Shown here piece after piece: positions 33,602 through 43,466 of a stretch of DNA of 64,000 bases (the first letter of the stretch is position 1; the number at the start of each line of letters is the position of its first letter). The DNA comes from Sphingopyxis sp. GTDB taxonomy: Bacteria; Pseudomonadota; Alphaproteobacteria; Sphingomonadales; Sphingomonadaceae. A program made the position numbers and the translations under genes. Location of the stretch: assembly GCA_030148985.1 (NCBI GenBank), contig JASBSJ010000085.1:33673-97672 (forward strand), read 5' to 3'. The notes beneath the pieces are model-generated. The model was not told the origin of the DNA. It saw nothing but the letters and a program-made list of their open reading frames with translations, and searched no databases.

Positions 33602-36600
33602 TTATTCCGCCGGCACGGGCAGCGCCGCGCCATGCGTGCCCGACCCGCGTTTGCGCGCAGCGAACCAGTCGCCGAGCGCGCGGCAGACGACATAGAAGGT
33701 CGGCGTGAAGATGAGGCCGAACGCCGTCACCCCGAGCATTCCGAAGAACACCGCGGTGCCAAGCGCCTGGCGGAGTTCCGCCCCCGCCCCGCTTGCAATC
33801 AGCAGCGGCACCGCGCCGAGGATGAAGGCAAAGCTCGTCATCAGGATCGGGCGCAGGCGGTCGCGCGCGGCGCGCACTGCGGCGTCGATCGGCGACAAGC
33901 CATCCTGTTCCTCGGCCTGCTTGGCGAATTCGACGATCAGGATCGCATTCTTCGCCGCGAGCGCAATCAGCACGACCAGCCCGATCTGCGTCAGCACATT
34001 ATTGTCCATGCCGCGCAAATTCACGCCGATCATCGCCGCGAGCAGACACATCGGCACGATCAGGATGATCGCCAATGGCAGCACCAAGCTTTCATATTGC
34101 GCCGCGAGGACGAGGAAGACGAACAGCACCGCGAGCGCAAAGACGATCCCCGCCGTGTTCGCCGCCGCCTGTTGCTGGAAGGCGATGCCCGTCCATTCGG
34201 TGCCATAGCCCGCGGGCAGCGTTTCCGACGCGATCTTTTCCATCGTCGTCAGCGACGCGCCCGACGACGATCCCGGCGCAGTGTCGCCGTCGATCTCGAC
34301 CGCGGGGAAGAGGTTATAGCGCGTGACTCGGTACGGCCCCGTGCGGTCCTCGAAATTGGCGACCGACCCGATCGGCACCATCGCGCCCGAATCGGACCGC
34401 GTGCGCAGGTTGGCGATGTCGGCGACGCTCTGGCGATAGGGTGCATCGGCCTGCGCGGTGACGCGATAGGTGCGGCCGAGCAGGTTGAAGTCGTTGACGA
34501 AAGCCGACCCCAGATAGACCTGCAAAGCTTCGAACACCCGCTCGGGCGGGACGCCGAGCGCATTCGCTTTCGCCCGGTCGATGTCGGCAAAGACGCGCGG
34601 GTTCGTCGGATCGAAGAAGGTGAAGACGTTCATCAGCCCCGGCGTCTCGTTCGCCTTGCCGATCAGATTGTTCGTCTCGTTCGCCAGCGCCGCATAGCCG
34701 TGGCCGCCGCGATCCTGCACGATCATCCGGTAACCGCCCGCCGAGCCGATCCCCTGGATCAGCGGCGGCGGGATGACGACGATCTGCGCCTCGGTAATAT
34801 CGGCTGTGCGCTGCTGCGCTTCGGCCATGATGTCCTCGAACTTCACGCCCAGCTTCTTGCGCTCCTCGAACGATTTGAGCGGGAAATAGGCGGCGGCCGA
34901 ATTGGGCGCCAGCGTCTGCGACGGGCCGTCGAAGCCCGCGAGCATCACCGAGCCGAGCACGCCCTCGACGGGCAGCACGCGCGCCGCAACCTTTTTGAGC
35001 ACCGCGTCGGTGCGCTCGACCGAAGCGCCCGAGGGCAGCTTGGCGACGACCAGAAAATAGCCCTGATCCTGCGCGGGGATAAAGCCCGTCGGCGTCGCCC
35101 AGAACAGCCCCGTCGTCGCCGCGATGAGCGCCGCATAGGTGACCATCATTTTCTTCGGCGCGCGCACCAGCCGGGCGGTCAGCCGCGCATAGCCGTCGCT
35201 CATCCGCTCGAAGCCGCGATTGAACGCGTCGCCCGCGCGGCGCATCATCTGCATCCCCCGGCCCTCGTTCACCGGCGCCGAATGGCCGCGCAGCAGGATC
35301 GCCGCAAGCGCGGGCGACAGGGTGAGTGAAAGGATCAGCGAGATGATCGTCGCGGTCGAGATCGTCACCGCGAACTGCTGATAAAAGGCACCCGACAGCC
35401 CGGTGAGGAACAGGGTCGGCACGAACACCGCGCACAGCACGAGGACGATCGCGACGAGCGCCCCCGACACTTCGTCCATCGACGTGCGCGCGGCTTCGAG
35501 CGCGCTCATGCCCTTTTCCAGATTGCGTTCGACATTTTCGACGACGACGATCGCGTCGTCGACGACGATACCGATCGCGAGCACCATCCCGAACAGCGAC
35601 AGATTGTTGAGGCTGTAGCCGACCGCCGCGAGCACCGCGAAAGTGCCGATCAGCGACACGGGGATCGCCAGCACCGGAATGATCGCCGCGCGCCATTTCT
35701 GCAGGAAGACGAGGATCACGATCACAACGAGCACGACGGCTTCGAACAGGGTCGTCATCACCGCGTCGATCGACTGGGCGATGAATTCGGTGGGGTTATA
35801 GATGACCCGATATTCGAGGCCTTTGGGGAAATCCTTCGACGCGGCCGCCATTTCGGCCTCGACCGCTTCGGCGGCGGCGAGCGCGTTCGATCCGGGGCGC
35901 TGGAAGGTCGCGAGAATGACCGTCGGATCGCCCGACAAATAGGTGTTGCTGTTATAGTCCGACGCGCCGAGCTCGACGCGCGCGACGTCCGACACGCGCA
36001 CCTGGCGCCCGTCGGCATCGCTGCGGATGACGATATTGGCGAAATCCCTGGGGTCCGACAGGCGGCCCTGCGTTTCGACGTTCAACTGAAAGCTGCTGCC
36101 ATTGGCGTGCGGCGGCTGGCCGAGCGAGCCTGCGGCGACCTGCACATTCTCGCGCCGCAGCGCCGCGACGATCTCGCCCGCGGTCAGGTCGAGCGCCGCC
36201 GCGCGGCCGGGGTCGATCCACACGCGCATCGCATAGTCGCGGCTGCCGAACAGGCGCACGTCGCCGACGCCGTCGATACGGCTCAATCGATCGCGCAGCT
36301 GCGTCAGCGCATAATTGGAAATATAGGCGCGATCGAGCGACTTGTCGGGCGAAACCAGGTTCACGATCAACAGGAAGTCGGGCGAGGTCTTGCGCGTCAC
36401 CACCCCCAGCCGCTGCACCGTTTCGGGAAGGCGCGGGGTCGCGATCGCGACGCGGTTTTGCACCAATACCTGCGCCGCATCGAGGTCGGTGCCGATCTTG
36501 AACGTCACCGTATTCGTCACGACGCCGTCGCCGGTCGACTGGCTGCTCATATAGAGCATGTTATCGACACCGTTGATTTCCTGCTCAATCGGCGCCGCCA

Positions 36601-36787
36601 CCGTGTCGGCAACGGTTTCGGCCGACGCGCCCGGATAGGTCGCGGTCACCGTCACCGTCGGCGGGACGATGTCGGGATATTGCGACACGGGCAGGCCGAT
36701 ATAGGCGACCGCGCCGACGATGGTGATGATGACGGCAATGACCGCAGCGAAAATCGGCCGGTCGATGAAGAAGCGGGATAGGCGCAT
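33602..36787 (-). CDS. RND multidrug efflux pump, HAE1 family (AcrB/MexB-like)
   Basis: A 1061-residue inner-membrane protein. Twelve transmembrane helices with two large periplasmic loops are implied by hydrophobicity; MRLSRFFIDRPIFAAVIAVI is the characteristic start. GIVVDDAIVVVENVERN holds the paired Asp of the proton relay in TM4, and the TM10 Lys region (LAAKNAILIVEFAKQ) is present. It exports hydrophobic compounds from the periplasm by proton antiport with the adaptor and channel beside it. The 169-base gap to the adaptor contains repeats. Confidence 0.95.
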   Translation of the reverse strand: MRLSRFFIDRPIFAAVIAVIITIVGAVAYIGLPVSQYPDIVPPTVTVTATYPGASAETVADTVAAPIEQEINGVDNMLYMSSQSTGDGVVTNTVTFKIGTDLDAAQVLVQNRVAIATPRLPETVQRLGVVTRKTSPDFLLIVNLVSPDKSLDRAYISNYALTQLRDRLSRIDGVGDVRLFGSRDYAMRVWIDPGRAAALDLTAGEIVAALRRENVQVAAGSLGQPPHANGSSFQLNVETQGRLSDPRDFANIVIRSDADGRQVRVSDVARVELGASDYNSNTYLSGDPTVILATFQRPGSNALAAAEAVEAEMAAASKDFPKGLEYRVIYNPTEFIAQSIDAVMTTLFEAVVLVVIVILVFLQKWRAAIIPVLAIPVSLIGTFAVLAAVGYSLNNLSLFGMVLAIGIVVDDAIVVVENVERNLEKGMSALEAARTSMDEVSGALVAIVLVLCAVFVPTLFLTGLSGAFYQQFAVTISTATIISLILSLTLSPALAAILLRGHSAPVNEGRGMQMMRRAGDAFNRGFERMSDGYARLTARLVRAPKKMMVTYAALIAATTGLFWATPTGFIPAQDQGYFLVVAKLPSGASVERTDAVLKKVAARVLPVEGVLGSVMLAGFDGPSQTLAPNSAAAYFPLKSFEERKKLGVKFEDIMAEAQQRTADITEAQIVVIPPPLIQGIGSAGGYRMIVQDRGGHGYAALANETNNLIGKANETPGLMNVFTFFDPTNPRVFADIDRAKANALGVPPERVFEALQVYLGSAFVNDFNLLGRTYRVTAQADAPYRQSVADIANLRTRSDSGAMVPIGSVANFEDRTGPYRVTRYNLFPAVEIDGDTAPGSSSGASLTTMEKIASETLPAGYGTEWTGIAFQQQAAANTAGIVFALAVLFVFLVLAAQYESLVLPLAIILIVPMCLLAAMIGVNLRGMDNNVLTQIGLVVLIALAAKNAILIVEFAKQAEEQDGLSPIDAAVRAARDRLRPILMTSFAFILGAVPLLIASGAGAELRQALGTAVFFGMLGVTAFGLIFTPTFYVVCRALGDWFAARKRGSGTHGAALPVPAE

Positions 36788-36820
36788 GGGAGAGCCCCTG
36801 TTCTATGATCTGTAAACCTT

Positions 36821-36947
36821 CCCCTCCCGCCTGCGGGAGGGGCAGCGAGCCCCGGACTTGATCCGGGGCGCAGCGGGGTGGAGGCCATCGGCCTTGGGGG
36901 GACACCGCGCGCCCCCACCCCAACCCCTCCCCCGAAGGGAAGGGGTT
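36821..36947. repeat. Hairpin-rich repeat inside the efflux operon
   Basis: CCCCTCCCGC/GCGGGAGGGG (36821-36842) and GCCCCGGA/TCCGGGGC (36849-36869) are followed by C/G-rich tracts and a CCCCTCCC...GGGAAGGGG pair. It lies between the adaptor and pump genes and shows no coding frame. Confidence 0.85.
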
Positions 36948-36956
36948 AAATCAATG

Positions 36957-38228
36957 TCACCGCGCGAACGTCGCCTGCGCCGATACCGGCTCGTTCGTCC
37001 CGGCCGCCGCCTGCTTGGGCGCCGCCGCGACAATCCGGCCCGCCTTTGTCTCGGCCTTGGTGCCGGGCCGCGCGAACTGGTATCCGTTGATGACGACGCG
37101 GTCGGTCGGCGCCAGCCCCGACCGGATGACGCGCAGCCCATCGACGTCGGGGCCGATCTCGACCGGCTTCGCCGCGACCATGCCGTCCTTGCCGACCACA
37201 TAGACGATCTTGCGCGCCTGGTCGGTCTGCACCGCGGCGGCGGGCACCAGCAGCGCGCGCGTCGTCTGGCCGGTCGACAGGCGCATGTTGCCGAACATGC
37301 CGGGGGTCAGGAACATCTCGCGATTGCCAAAGCTGGCGCGCGCGCGGATCGTGCCCGACCGCGGATCGAGGCCGTTGTCGGTGAAGTCGAGCCGGCCCTT
37401 CCAGCGATAGTCGCTTTCGTCCTGCAACCGCACTTCGACATCGGCGCCCTTGTCGCCGCCCTCGCGCTTGGTCTTGAGAAACAGCGCCTCGGACCCCTGG
37501 AAGGTGAAATAAATCGGATCGAGCGCGTTGATCGTCGTCAGCAAGGTGCCGCCGGCATCGCCCGCCGACACGAGGTTGCCCGCGTCGATCTGGCGGTCCG
37601 AGATGCGGCCAGATAGCGGCGCGCGGACGGTGGTGAATTCGACGTCGAGCGCGCGCGCCGCGATGCGCGCATCGGCACCCGCAAGCGCCGCCGTCGCCGC
37701 ATTGACGCGCGCGCGCAGCCGGTCGATCTCGCTCTGCGACACCGCCTCGATGTCGACAAGGCGGCTCGCGCGTTCAAGCTCCAGCTGAGCGAGCGCGAGG
37801 TCGCTGCGCGCGCTCGCCGCAGCAGCGCGCGCTTCGGAAAGCGCGGCGCGATAGGGGCGCGGGTCGATGGTGAAGAGCGGCTGACCCTGCCGGACGATCT
37901 GGCCGTCGGTAAAGTGGATCGCGGTGATGGCACCCGACACACGCGGGCGCACCTCGACCGCCTTCGACGCCTCGAAACGGCCGATATATTCATCCCACAG
38001 GGTTACGTCGCGCGTCAGCGGCGCGGCGACGGTCAGCACCGGCGCGGGCGCGGCGGCGGCCGGCGGCGTGCCATCGCGCAGCAGCCACCAGGCGCCAAAG
38101 ACGAGCAGCAGCAACGCGCCGATCCACGCCGCGCGGCGACCGCGCGCGGGACGGAGTAATGTCTTGAGTTCGCGGCGGACCTTCGCATCGGCGGGGTCGA
38201 GCTTTTCGATCGGGGTGTGGACGGTCAT
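36957..38228 (-). CDS. RND efflux membrane-fusion (adaptor) protein, AcrA/MexA-like
   Basis: A 423-residue protein. Residues 33-55 are a single membrane anchor (WIGALLLLVFGAWWLL); VRPRVSGAITAIHFTDGQIV is the lipoyl-like hairpin domain, then a coiled hairpin (ARVNAATAALAG), and a beta-barrel domain. The start at 38228 follows GAGGGC. It links pump and channel in the periplasm and is the first gene of the operon controlled by the TetR repressor at 38681. Confidence 0.93.
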   Translation of the reverse strand: MTVHTPIEKLDPADAKVRRELKTLLRPARGRRAAWIGALLLLVFGAWWLLRDGTPPAAAAPAPVLTVAAPLTRDVTLWDEYIGRFEASKAVEVRPRVSGAITAIHFTDGQIVRQGQPLFTIDPRPYRAALSEARAAAASARSDLALAQLELERASRLVDIEAVSQSEIDRLRARVNAATAALAGADARIAARALDVEFTTVRAPLSGRISDRQIDAGNLVSAGDAGGTLLTTINALDPIYFTFQGSEALFLKTKREGGDKGADVEVRLQDESDYRWKGRLDFTDNGLDPRSGTIRARASFGNREMFLTPGMFGNMRLSTGQTTRALLVPAAAVQTDQARKIVYVVGKDGMVAAKPVEIGPDVDGLRVIRSGLAPTDRVVINGYQFARPGTKAETKAGRIVAAAPKQAAAGTNEPVSAQATFAR

Positions 38229-38550
38229 CTTATGCCCTCTTCTCTTCATTCGGTTCGGTCGCCGCGCCCCAGCCATGGGAAAGGGGCGCAGAAACCCGTC
38301 GCCGGAAGCGCTGCTTCCGGCGCGTTGCGATTGCGGTCCTCATATGCAGACGCCCCTCTTGGCAGAGGACGGCCGCCCCGTCCGGCGCCCCGCATTCGAC
38401 CATGCGCGCGCCGGGCCCTTTTTTCTTGCGGTCGAACGCCATCGGCGCCCGGCCGGTCGAGCCCGCTCCCGGGATTGGTTCATGCTGTTGGTGGATCCGG
38501 CCGCCGCATGATCCTGTCACACGGCGGCCGCTCCGGGGGAGAGCCCTATC
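38229..38550. other. Long leader of the efflux operon with hairpin 38300-38322
   Basis: About 320 bases between the operator and the adaptor start. CGCCGGAAGC (38300-38309) pairs perfectly with GCTTCCGGCG (38313-38322) around a 3-base loop, without a T-run on the minus strand, so it looks more like a structured leader than a terminator. An open frame here has no recognisable domain. Confidence 0.45.
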
Positions 38551-38576
38551 TTTGTATACTGAGTGGTATATAAATC
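38551..38576. promoter_or_regulatory. TetR-type operator upstream of the efflux operon
   Basis: TATAC-N6-GTATA at 38555-38570 within an A/T-rich block. It matches 19 of 26 positions of the site at the tetR start (39307-39332). It lies upstream of the adaptor gene on its promoter side, so repressor binding there would block the efflux operon. Confidence 0.65.
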
Positions 38577-38680
38577 GTGCTGCGCTGCGTCAAGCGCATT
38601 TTGTACCGGGCAGTAAAAATAATTCTTTCAGGGCCTTTACCCGGACCACGGGTGCCGGATCCGACGGTCAAATGCCCCGC

Positions 38681-39313
38681 TCAGCGCCCCGGCCACAATT
38701 TCAGGCTGGTTTCGACCAGCCGTTCGAGCTCGGCGCGCGTTGCGCCCGCGCCCGCCTGCACCGACATGCCCTGGTTCACCGCCATCAGAAAGGCAGCGAG
38801 CCCTTCGGGATCGGTATCCTCGGGAAAATCGCCCTCGTCCTTGGCGCGCGCCAGCCGGTCGAGCATCGCGCGCTTCGCCGCCGCGCCGCGTTCGAGCACG
38901 GCCTGGCGGATGCACTCGGCCTCCGCCCCGCACGCGACCGAAGCGATCACGCCCAGGCAGCCGTTCGGATTTTCGGGGCAGCAATACATGTCGAGCGCGC
39001 CGCGCATCAGCCGCTCGGCAACGCCGCGCGCGGTCGGCGCCGCGAGCGCGCTCTGCATATAGTCGAGCTTTTCGTGCTCATAAAGGTCGAGCGCCTTGTT
39101 GAAGAGCGCTTCCTTATTGCCGAAAGCGGCATAAAGGCTCGGCTTGGTGATCCCCATCGCTTCGGTCAGGTCGGCCATCGACGCGCCCTCATAGCCTTTC
39201 GACCAAAAGACGCGCAACGCCGCGGCGAGCGCCGCATCGACGCAAAATTCGCGAGGGCGCCCCTTGTGCGCCGCGGCTTGCGAACCAGCGTTGGTGGCGG
39301 TTTCAATTTCCAT
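38681..39313 (-). CDS. TetR/AcrR-family transcriptional repressor
   Basis: A 210-residue protein with an N-terminal helix-turn-helix (VFWSKGYEGASMADLTEAMG, ITKPSLYAAFGNKEALF, residues 34-70) and a helical ligand domain with several Cys residues (YCCPENPNGC; SVACGAEAEC), which may sense thiol-reactive or hydrophobic compounds. It is encoded upstream of, and in the same direction as, the efflux operon. The operator-like site overlaps its own start, suggesting autoregulation. No ribosome site precedes the ATG. Confidence 0.9.
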   Translation of the reverse strand: MEIETATNAGSQAAAHKGRPREFCVDAALAAALRVFWSKGYEGASMADLTEAMGITKPSLYAAFGNKEALFNKALDLYEHEKLDYMQSALAAPTARGVAERLMRGALDMYCCPENPNGCLGVIASVACGAEAECIRQAVLERGAAAKRAMLDRLARAKDEGDFPEDTDPEGLAAFLMAVNQGMSVQAGAGATRAELERLVETSLKLWPGR

Positions 39314-39332
39314 AACGACTGGTATATAATTT
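39307..39332. promoter_or_regulatory. TetR-type operator/promoter overlapping the tetR start
   Basis: CATAAC-N4-GGTATATAATT, related to the site at 38551. On the minus strand, ATTATATA at about 39323-39330 is a good -10 box and ends about ten bases before the ATG, so the transcript may start at or just before the start codon. Confidence 0.6.
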
Positions 39333-39479
39333 AGATGTCACACAATGTCCAGTGGCGCCCGGTTCCGGCCGACCATCGGGTTCCGAGACGCGTAAGCCCG
39401 GCATAATGCATAAGTTTTCGATAGCCGCGGACAGCGCGCAACTCCACTCGTCATGGCGACCGAGCCAAAGAGGGATGCC

Positions 39480-40754
39480 ATGTACCGAGAGGAATTATTT
39501 CAAATCGTCGAGCGTGCCGCCACCCAACGCGCCGCCGTGGCTCGGCGGCGCCTGCGCGCAGGGATTCGCCCCGGAATCCTTCTGGCCGCGCTATCGGCCG
39601 CCATCCCGGCCGCGGCATCGGATCATCTGGATTCGCCGCTCGTCATAGCCGATCCGCGTCTCGACATCGGCGATCTTTACGCCTGGACGTCGCCCGATGC
39701 CGAGCGGCTCAACCTTGTCATGACGATCGTCGGGCAGGGCTTTTCGGATCGCGCCGTTTACACATTCCACATCGACAGCGGACCGCGCTTCGGCACCACG
39801 GCCGAGACCGTCGCCATCACATGCCGTTTCGACGGGGCGGAGCAGGCGGACTGCCGCCTCGGCAAGGCCGACCAGGCGATCGGCAATCCCGGTGACGGGC
39901 CGGGGATCACGAGCAGAAAGGGCAGCTTTCGCCTTTTTGCCGGACGCCGCGACGATCCCTTTTTCAACAATGTCCGCGGAACGCGCGATGCCTATGCGGC
40001 CGCGACTGCCGCCTTTGCAAAATCCGCCGATGCGGGGGCGGGCCCATGTCCTCCTGTCACCACGACCGAGGCCGCGGACATTCTGGGGCGGTGGCGCCGC
40101 ACCGACGGCGGCCCCGCCACCAACTTCCTGCGCGGATGGTCGCCGATGGCCATCGTCATATCGGTCAAGACCAAGGCCGTAACGCGCGGCGGCCCCATGC
40201 TCGCGATATGGGCCGCGACCGCCAGTGCGGGCGAGCAGGTTGACCGGGTGGCCCGGCCGCTGACCGGCAACGCGCTGCTCGCCACGTTCGGAACACCGGA
40301 GGAAGCGGCGGCGACGAAGGTCGAGTGGAACCGGTCGATGCCGGCTGATGGAGCGCGGTTCGCCGAAGAAATCGCCAAGAACGCCGCGCTATATGACGCG
40401 TTCGACGGTCAGTGCGGCAATGGCTTCCTGTTCGATCGCGAGGCGTCGCACGCGGCGCGCTATCGGAAGCTCGCACGCTTGCTCGCCGACGACCGGCTTT
40501 GGCTGAACAGCCGCTCCGGCACCTGCGCTCAGCTTTTTGCGGTCGAGCGCGCCGCGCTCGCCGACGAAGGGGACTTGCAGGACGATTGCGGCGGGCGGAC
40601 GATCACCGACAATTCGCTGCGAACCTATCGCTCGCTGCTCGTGAACGGAACCGCCTTCGGGGTCAGCGACGGGCTGGAAGGCGATGAAAAGGCGCATTCA
40701 CTGACCGAATTTCCCTTCCTTGCTGCCCCCGATCCCGCAGCTTCGCCGTCATGA
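39480..40754 (+). CDS. DUF4331-domain exported protein
   Basis: A 424-residue protein. AGAGGG is six bases before the ATG at 39480. An N-terminal basic region followed by a hydrophobic stretch (ILLAALSAAIPAAAS) is a signal sequence. The mature start SDHLDSPLVIADPRLDIGDLYAW matches the DUF4331 family's DPAADItDLYAF-like opening, and conserved Asp residues could bind a metal. The family is uncharacterised. Coupled by ATGA to the next gene. Confidence 0.75.
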   Translation: MYREELFQIVERAATQRAAVARRRLRAGIRPGILLAALSAAIPAAASDHLDSPLVIADPRLDIGDLYAWTSPDAERLNLVMTIVGQGFSDRAVYTFHIDSGPRFGTTAETVAITCRFDGAEQADCRLGKADQAIGNPGDGPGITSRKGSFRLFAGRRDDPFFNNVRGTRDAYAAATAAFAKSADAGAGPCPPVTTTEAADILGRWRRTDGGPATNFLRGWSPMAIVISVKTKAVTRGGPMLAIWAATASAGEQVDRVARPLTGNALLATFGTPEEAAATKVEWNRSMPADGARFAEEIAKNAALYDAFDGQCGNGFLFDREASHAARYRKLARLLADDRLWLNSRSGTCAQLFAVERAALADEGDLQDDCGGRTITDNSLRTYRSLLVNGTAFGVSDGLEGDEKAHSLTEFPFLAAPDPAASPS

Positions 40755-41578
40755 TCCGCTTTGCGTTGGCGTTCGCTTCCGCGACGCTGGCCACGGGCGC
40801 CGCGATCGCCCACGACTTCTGGGTCCAGCCGTCGCGGTGGCACGCCGCACCCCTCGATACAGTGGCTTTGACGCAAATGGTCGGGCACGGAGCCGATCGG
40901 CAGCTCTCTCGCCTGCCGGCGTCGCGGATCCTGCGCTTCGAGGCCATTGCTCCCGACGGCCGCCGGACCGATCTGAAGAAACAGACCGCAGGGGTTGATG
41001 GGGAACGGCAAACAAGGCTCAAGCTGGAGGGCGACGGTGCGCATCTGATCGTGCTGCAAAGCGACGCGCGCGCGCAAAGTCATCTGCCACTGACCAGGTT
41101 CGAAGCCTATCTGCGGGAAGAAGGATTGACGGCCGCGCTGGACGCGCGCAAGCGGGCGGACCGGTCCACGACCGACGGATCGGAGAATTACCGACGCAAT
41201 GCCAAGACAATCGTCCTTGTCGGCACACCGACGCGGGCGAACGGTCGATCGATCGCGAAGCCGGCGGGGCTTGCCCTGGAGATTGTTCCCGACGATGATC
41301 TTTTCATGTCGCCCAGGCCGACGGAGATGAGCTTGCGCATTTTCTACCACGGGCGGCCGCTCGGCGGCGCTCTCGTCAAACTGACGGACCTCGATAACGA
41401 CACGAAGCCGGTGGCGCAGCGGCGCAGCGCGGCCGACGGGCGCGCGCGTTTCGCGATGCCGGGCACGGGAAAGTGGCGCGCAAATGTCGTGTGGACACGG
41501 CCTAACGAACCCGGCGCCGCCACCGATTTCGAAACCGATTTCTCCAGCCTCAGCTTCGCGCTCGCGCACCCGGATTGA
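40751..41578 (+). CDS. DUF4198-like exported protein
   Basis: A 275-residue protein with a signal peptide ending GAAIA, mature part HDFWVQPSRW, which is the invariant start of DUF4198/nickel-uptake-related proteins where the first His may bind metal. C-terminal FYHGRPLGGALVKL and GRARFAMPGTGKWRANV fit a carboxypeptidase-like Ig fold. Coupled upstream (ATGA) and downstream (TTGA), so it belongs to a three-gene operon. A periplasmic metal role is possible but not shown. Confidence 0.75.
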   Translation: MIRFALAFASATLATGAAIAHDFWVQPSRWHAAPLDTVALTQMVGHGADRQLSRLPASRILRFEAIAPDGRRTDLKKQTAGVDGERQTRLKLEGDGAHLIVLQSDARAQSHLPLTRFEAYLREEGLTAALDARKRADRSTTDGSENYRRNAKTIVLVGTPTRANGRSIAKPAGLALEIVPDDDLFMSPRPTEMSLRIFYHGRPLGGALVKLTDLDNDTKPVAQRRSAADGRARFAMPGTGKWRANVVWTRPNEPGAATDFETDFSSLSFALAHPD

Positions 41579-42432
41579 ACCGCGTGCCCCGAAAGGAACC
41601 TGTCAACGACCTCACCGTAAAGCCGCTGCTCGAAACCGCAACGATCGCCATTCGCGACTTCCTTTGCAGCGGCGGCTGCAAGCATCGCTCACCCGACGAA
41701 TGTGCGGACACGACCCATTTGGTGTTTCCCTATCGCGGCATTTTCAAACGCCATGTCGGGACGAGTGAAACGGTAGCGACCAGCGGCCAGCTCGTATTTT
41801 TCAACGCGGGCCAGGACTATGCGATCAGCCATCCGGTCGGCGGCGGCGATGCCTGCTTGTCGGTGGCGATTGCGCCCGAATTTCTGCACGAACTGGCGCC
41901 ACCCGATCAGGTCGGCGGCGGCGGCGAAGCGATCTTCCATCGGCAGGCGCGCGGCATCGACCCGCAAGCGCAGCTTCTCGTCGCCTTGCTCAGGCACGGC
42001 CTGTCGCGCGGGGCCTTCGAAATGCTCGAAGCCGAAATGCTGGTGCTGGCCCTGATTCGACGATCGCTCGGCGAGCGCACCTCGCATGTTCGCTCGACGA
42101 CCTATGGGCGCAGCAAGTTGGTCGACCGCACCAAACTGCTACTTGCCGACGCGCCGACGCGCCGATGGACCCTCGCGTCAATGGCCGCCGAAGTGGGCGT
42201 ATCACCGATATATCTGACGCAAAGCTTCACTGCGACCGAGGGGATTTCACCTTACCGCTACCAGCTTCGGCTGCGGCTCGCGCAGGCGCTGGTCGCGCTC
42301 GAAGATTGCCGCGACATCACCGCGCTGGCACTCGACCTGGGCTTTTCCAGTCACAGCCACTTTACCGCTGCCTTCAGCCAACATTTCGGTCGTTCGCCGA
42401 TCGCCTTTCAGCGGGCTGCCCGGACGCGCTGA
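41575..42432 (+). CDS. AraC-family transcriptional regulator
   Basis: A 285-residue protein starting with TTG at 41575, overlapping the previous stop. The last 100 residues carry two helix-turn-helix motifs ([20 protein letters not shown] and [20 protein letters not shown]) with the final [10 protein letters not shown], diagnostic of AraC/XylS. The N-terminal half has Cys residues ([13 protein letters not shown]) that could sense a ligand or metal. It probably controls the operon containing it. Its 3' end overlaps the convergent aldolase gene by 25 bases. Confidence 0.85.
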   Translation: MNRVPRKEPVNDLTVKPLLETATIAIRDFLCSGGCKHRSPDECADTTHLVFPYRGIFKRHVGTSETVATSGQLVFFNAGQDYAISHPVGGGDACLSVAIAPEFLHELAPPDQVGGGGEAIFHRQARGIDPQAQLLVALLRHGLSRGAFEMLEAEMLVLALIRRSLGERTSHVRSTTYGRSKLVDRTKLLLADAPTRRWTLASMAAEVGVSPIYLTQSFTATEGISPYRYQLRLRLAQALVALEDCRDITALALDLGFSSHSHFTAAFSQHFGRSPIAFQRAARTR

Positions 42433-43466
42433 TCGTCAACGAGCCGTCCCTCGACCATATCGAGCGCGACGTCGACGATCATGTCTTCCTGCCCGCCGAC
42501 CATTTTGCGGCGACCGAGTTCGACGAGGATTGCGCGAGTATCGAGACCATGATCGAGCGCCGCCTTTTCCGCATGACGCAGGAAGGACGAATAAACCCCC
42601 GCATAACCGAGCGTCAGCGTCTCACGGTCGACGCGCACCGGGCGATCCTGCAACGGCCGCACCAGTTCCTCGGCGGCATCCATCAGCGCGAACAGGTCGC
42701 AGCCATGGTTCCAGCCCTGCGCATCGGCGGCGGCGATGAACACTTCGAGCGGCGCATTGCCCGCCCCCGCGCCCATCCCGGCAAGGCTCGCATCGACCCG
42801 CACCGCGCCATTCTGCACCGCGACGATGCTGTTGGCGACGCCAAGGCTGAGGTTGTGGTGTGCATGGACGCCGCGCTGCGTTTCGGGTTTGAGCACGCGG
42901 TCATAGGCCTGCAATCGCGCCGCATATTGATCCATCGTCATCGCGCCGCCGCTGTCGGTGACATAAACGCAGTTCGCGCCATAGCTTTCCATGAGCTGGG
43001 CCTGGCTCGCGAGCGCGTCGGGCGCCGACATATGGCTCATCATCAGGAACCCCGACACGTCCATGCCGATGCCGCGCGCGAACTCGATATGTTGTTTGGC
43101 GACATCGGCCTCGGTGCAGTGCGTCGCGATGCGCACCGAACGCACGCCCATCGCATAGGCATGTTTCAGGTCATGGATCGTGCCGATGCCGGGGAGCAGC
43201 AAAGTCGTGAGCACGCTATGCTCCAGCACCTCGGCCACCGCCCCGATCCAGTCCCAGTCGGTGTGTGCGCCAAAGCCATAGTTGAAGCTCGATCCTTGCA
43301 GCCCGTCGCCATGCGCAACCTCGATCGCATCGACCTTTGCCCGGTCGAGCGCCTTCGCGATCGCCTTCACATGGTCGAGGCCGTATTGATGACGGATGGC
43401 GTGCATCCCGTCGCGCAGCGTTACGTCCTGGATATAGAGCTTGGTCGTGGCGGGATCGAACGTCAT
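42408..43466 (-). CDS. mhpE: 4-hydroxy-2-oxovalerate aldolase
   Basis: A 352-residue protein with [19 protein letters not shown], the substrate- and metal-binding start, and [13 protein letters not shown], the metal-binding His pair. It cleaves 4-hydroxy-2-oxopentanoate to pyruvate and acetaldehyde, the second-last step of meta-cleavage catabolism, and channels acetaldehyde to the dehydrogenase upstream in the operon (ATGA overlap). Full family length. Confidence 0.95.
   Translation of the reverse strand: MTFDPATTKLYIQDVTLRDGMHAIRHQYGLDHVKAIAKALDRAKVDAIEVAHGDGLQGSSFNYGFGAHTDWDWIGAVAEVLEHSVLTTLLLPGIGTIHDLKHAYAMGVRSVRIATHCTEADVAKQHIEFARGIGMDVSGFLMMSHMSAPDALASQAQLMESYGANCVYVTDSGGAMTMDQYAARLQAYDRVLKPETQRGVHAHHNLSLGVANSIVAVQNGAVRVDASLAGMGAGAGNAPLEVFIAAADAQGWNHGCDLFALMDAAEELVRPLQDRPVRVDRETLTLGYAGVYSSFLRHAEKAALDHGLDTRAILVELGRRKMVGGQEDMIVDVALDMVEGRLVDDQRVRAAR

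Noticed and set aside
38230..38520. A 96-codon frame in the leader of the efflux operon, ending just before the adaptor start
   Set aside because: No family features or ribosome site; residues are unlike a protein and the DNA is better explained as a structured leader.
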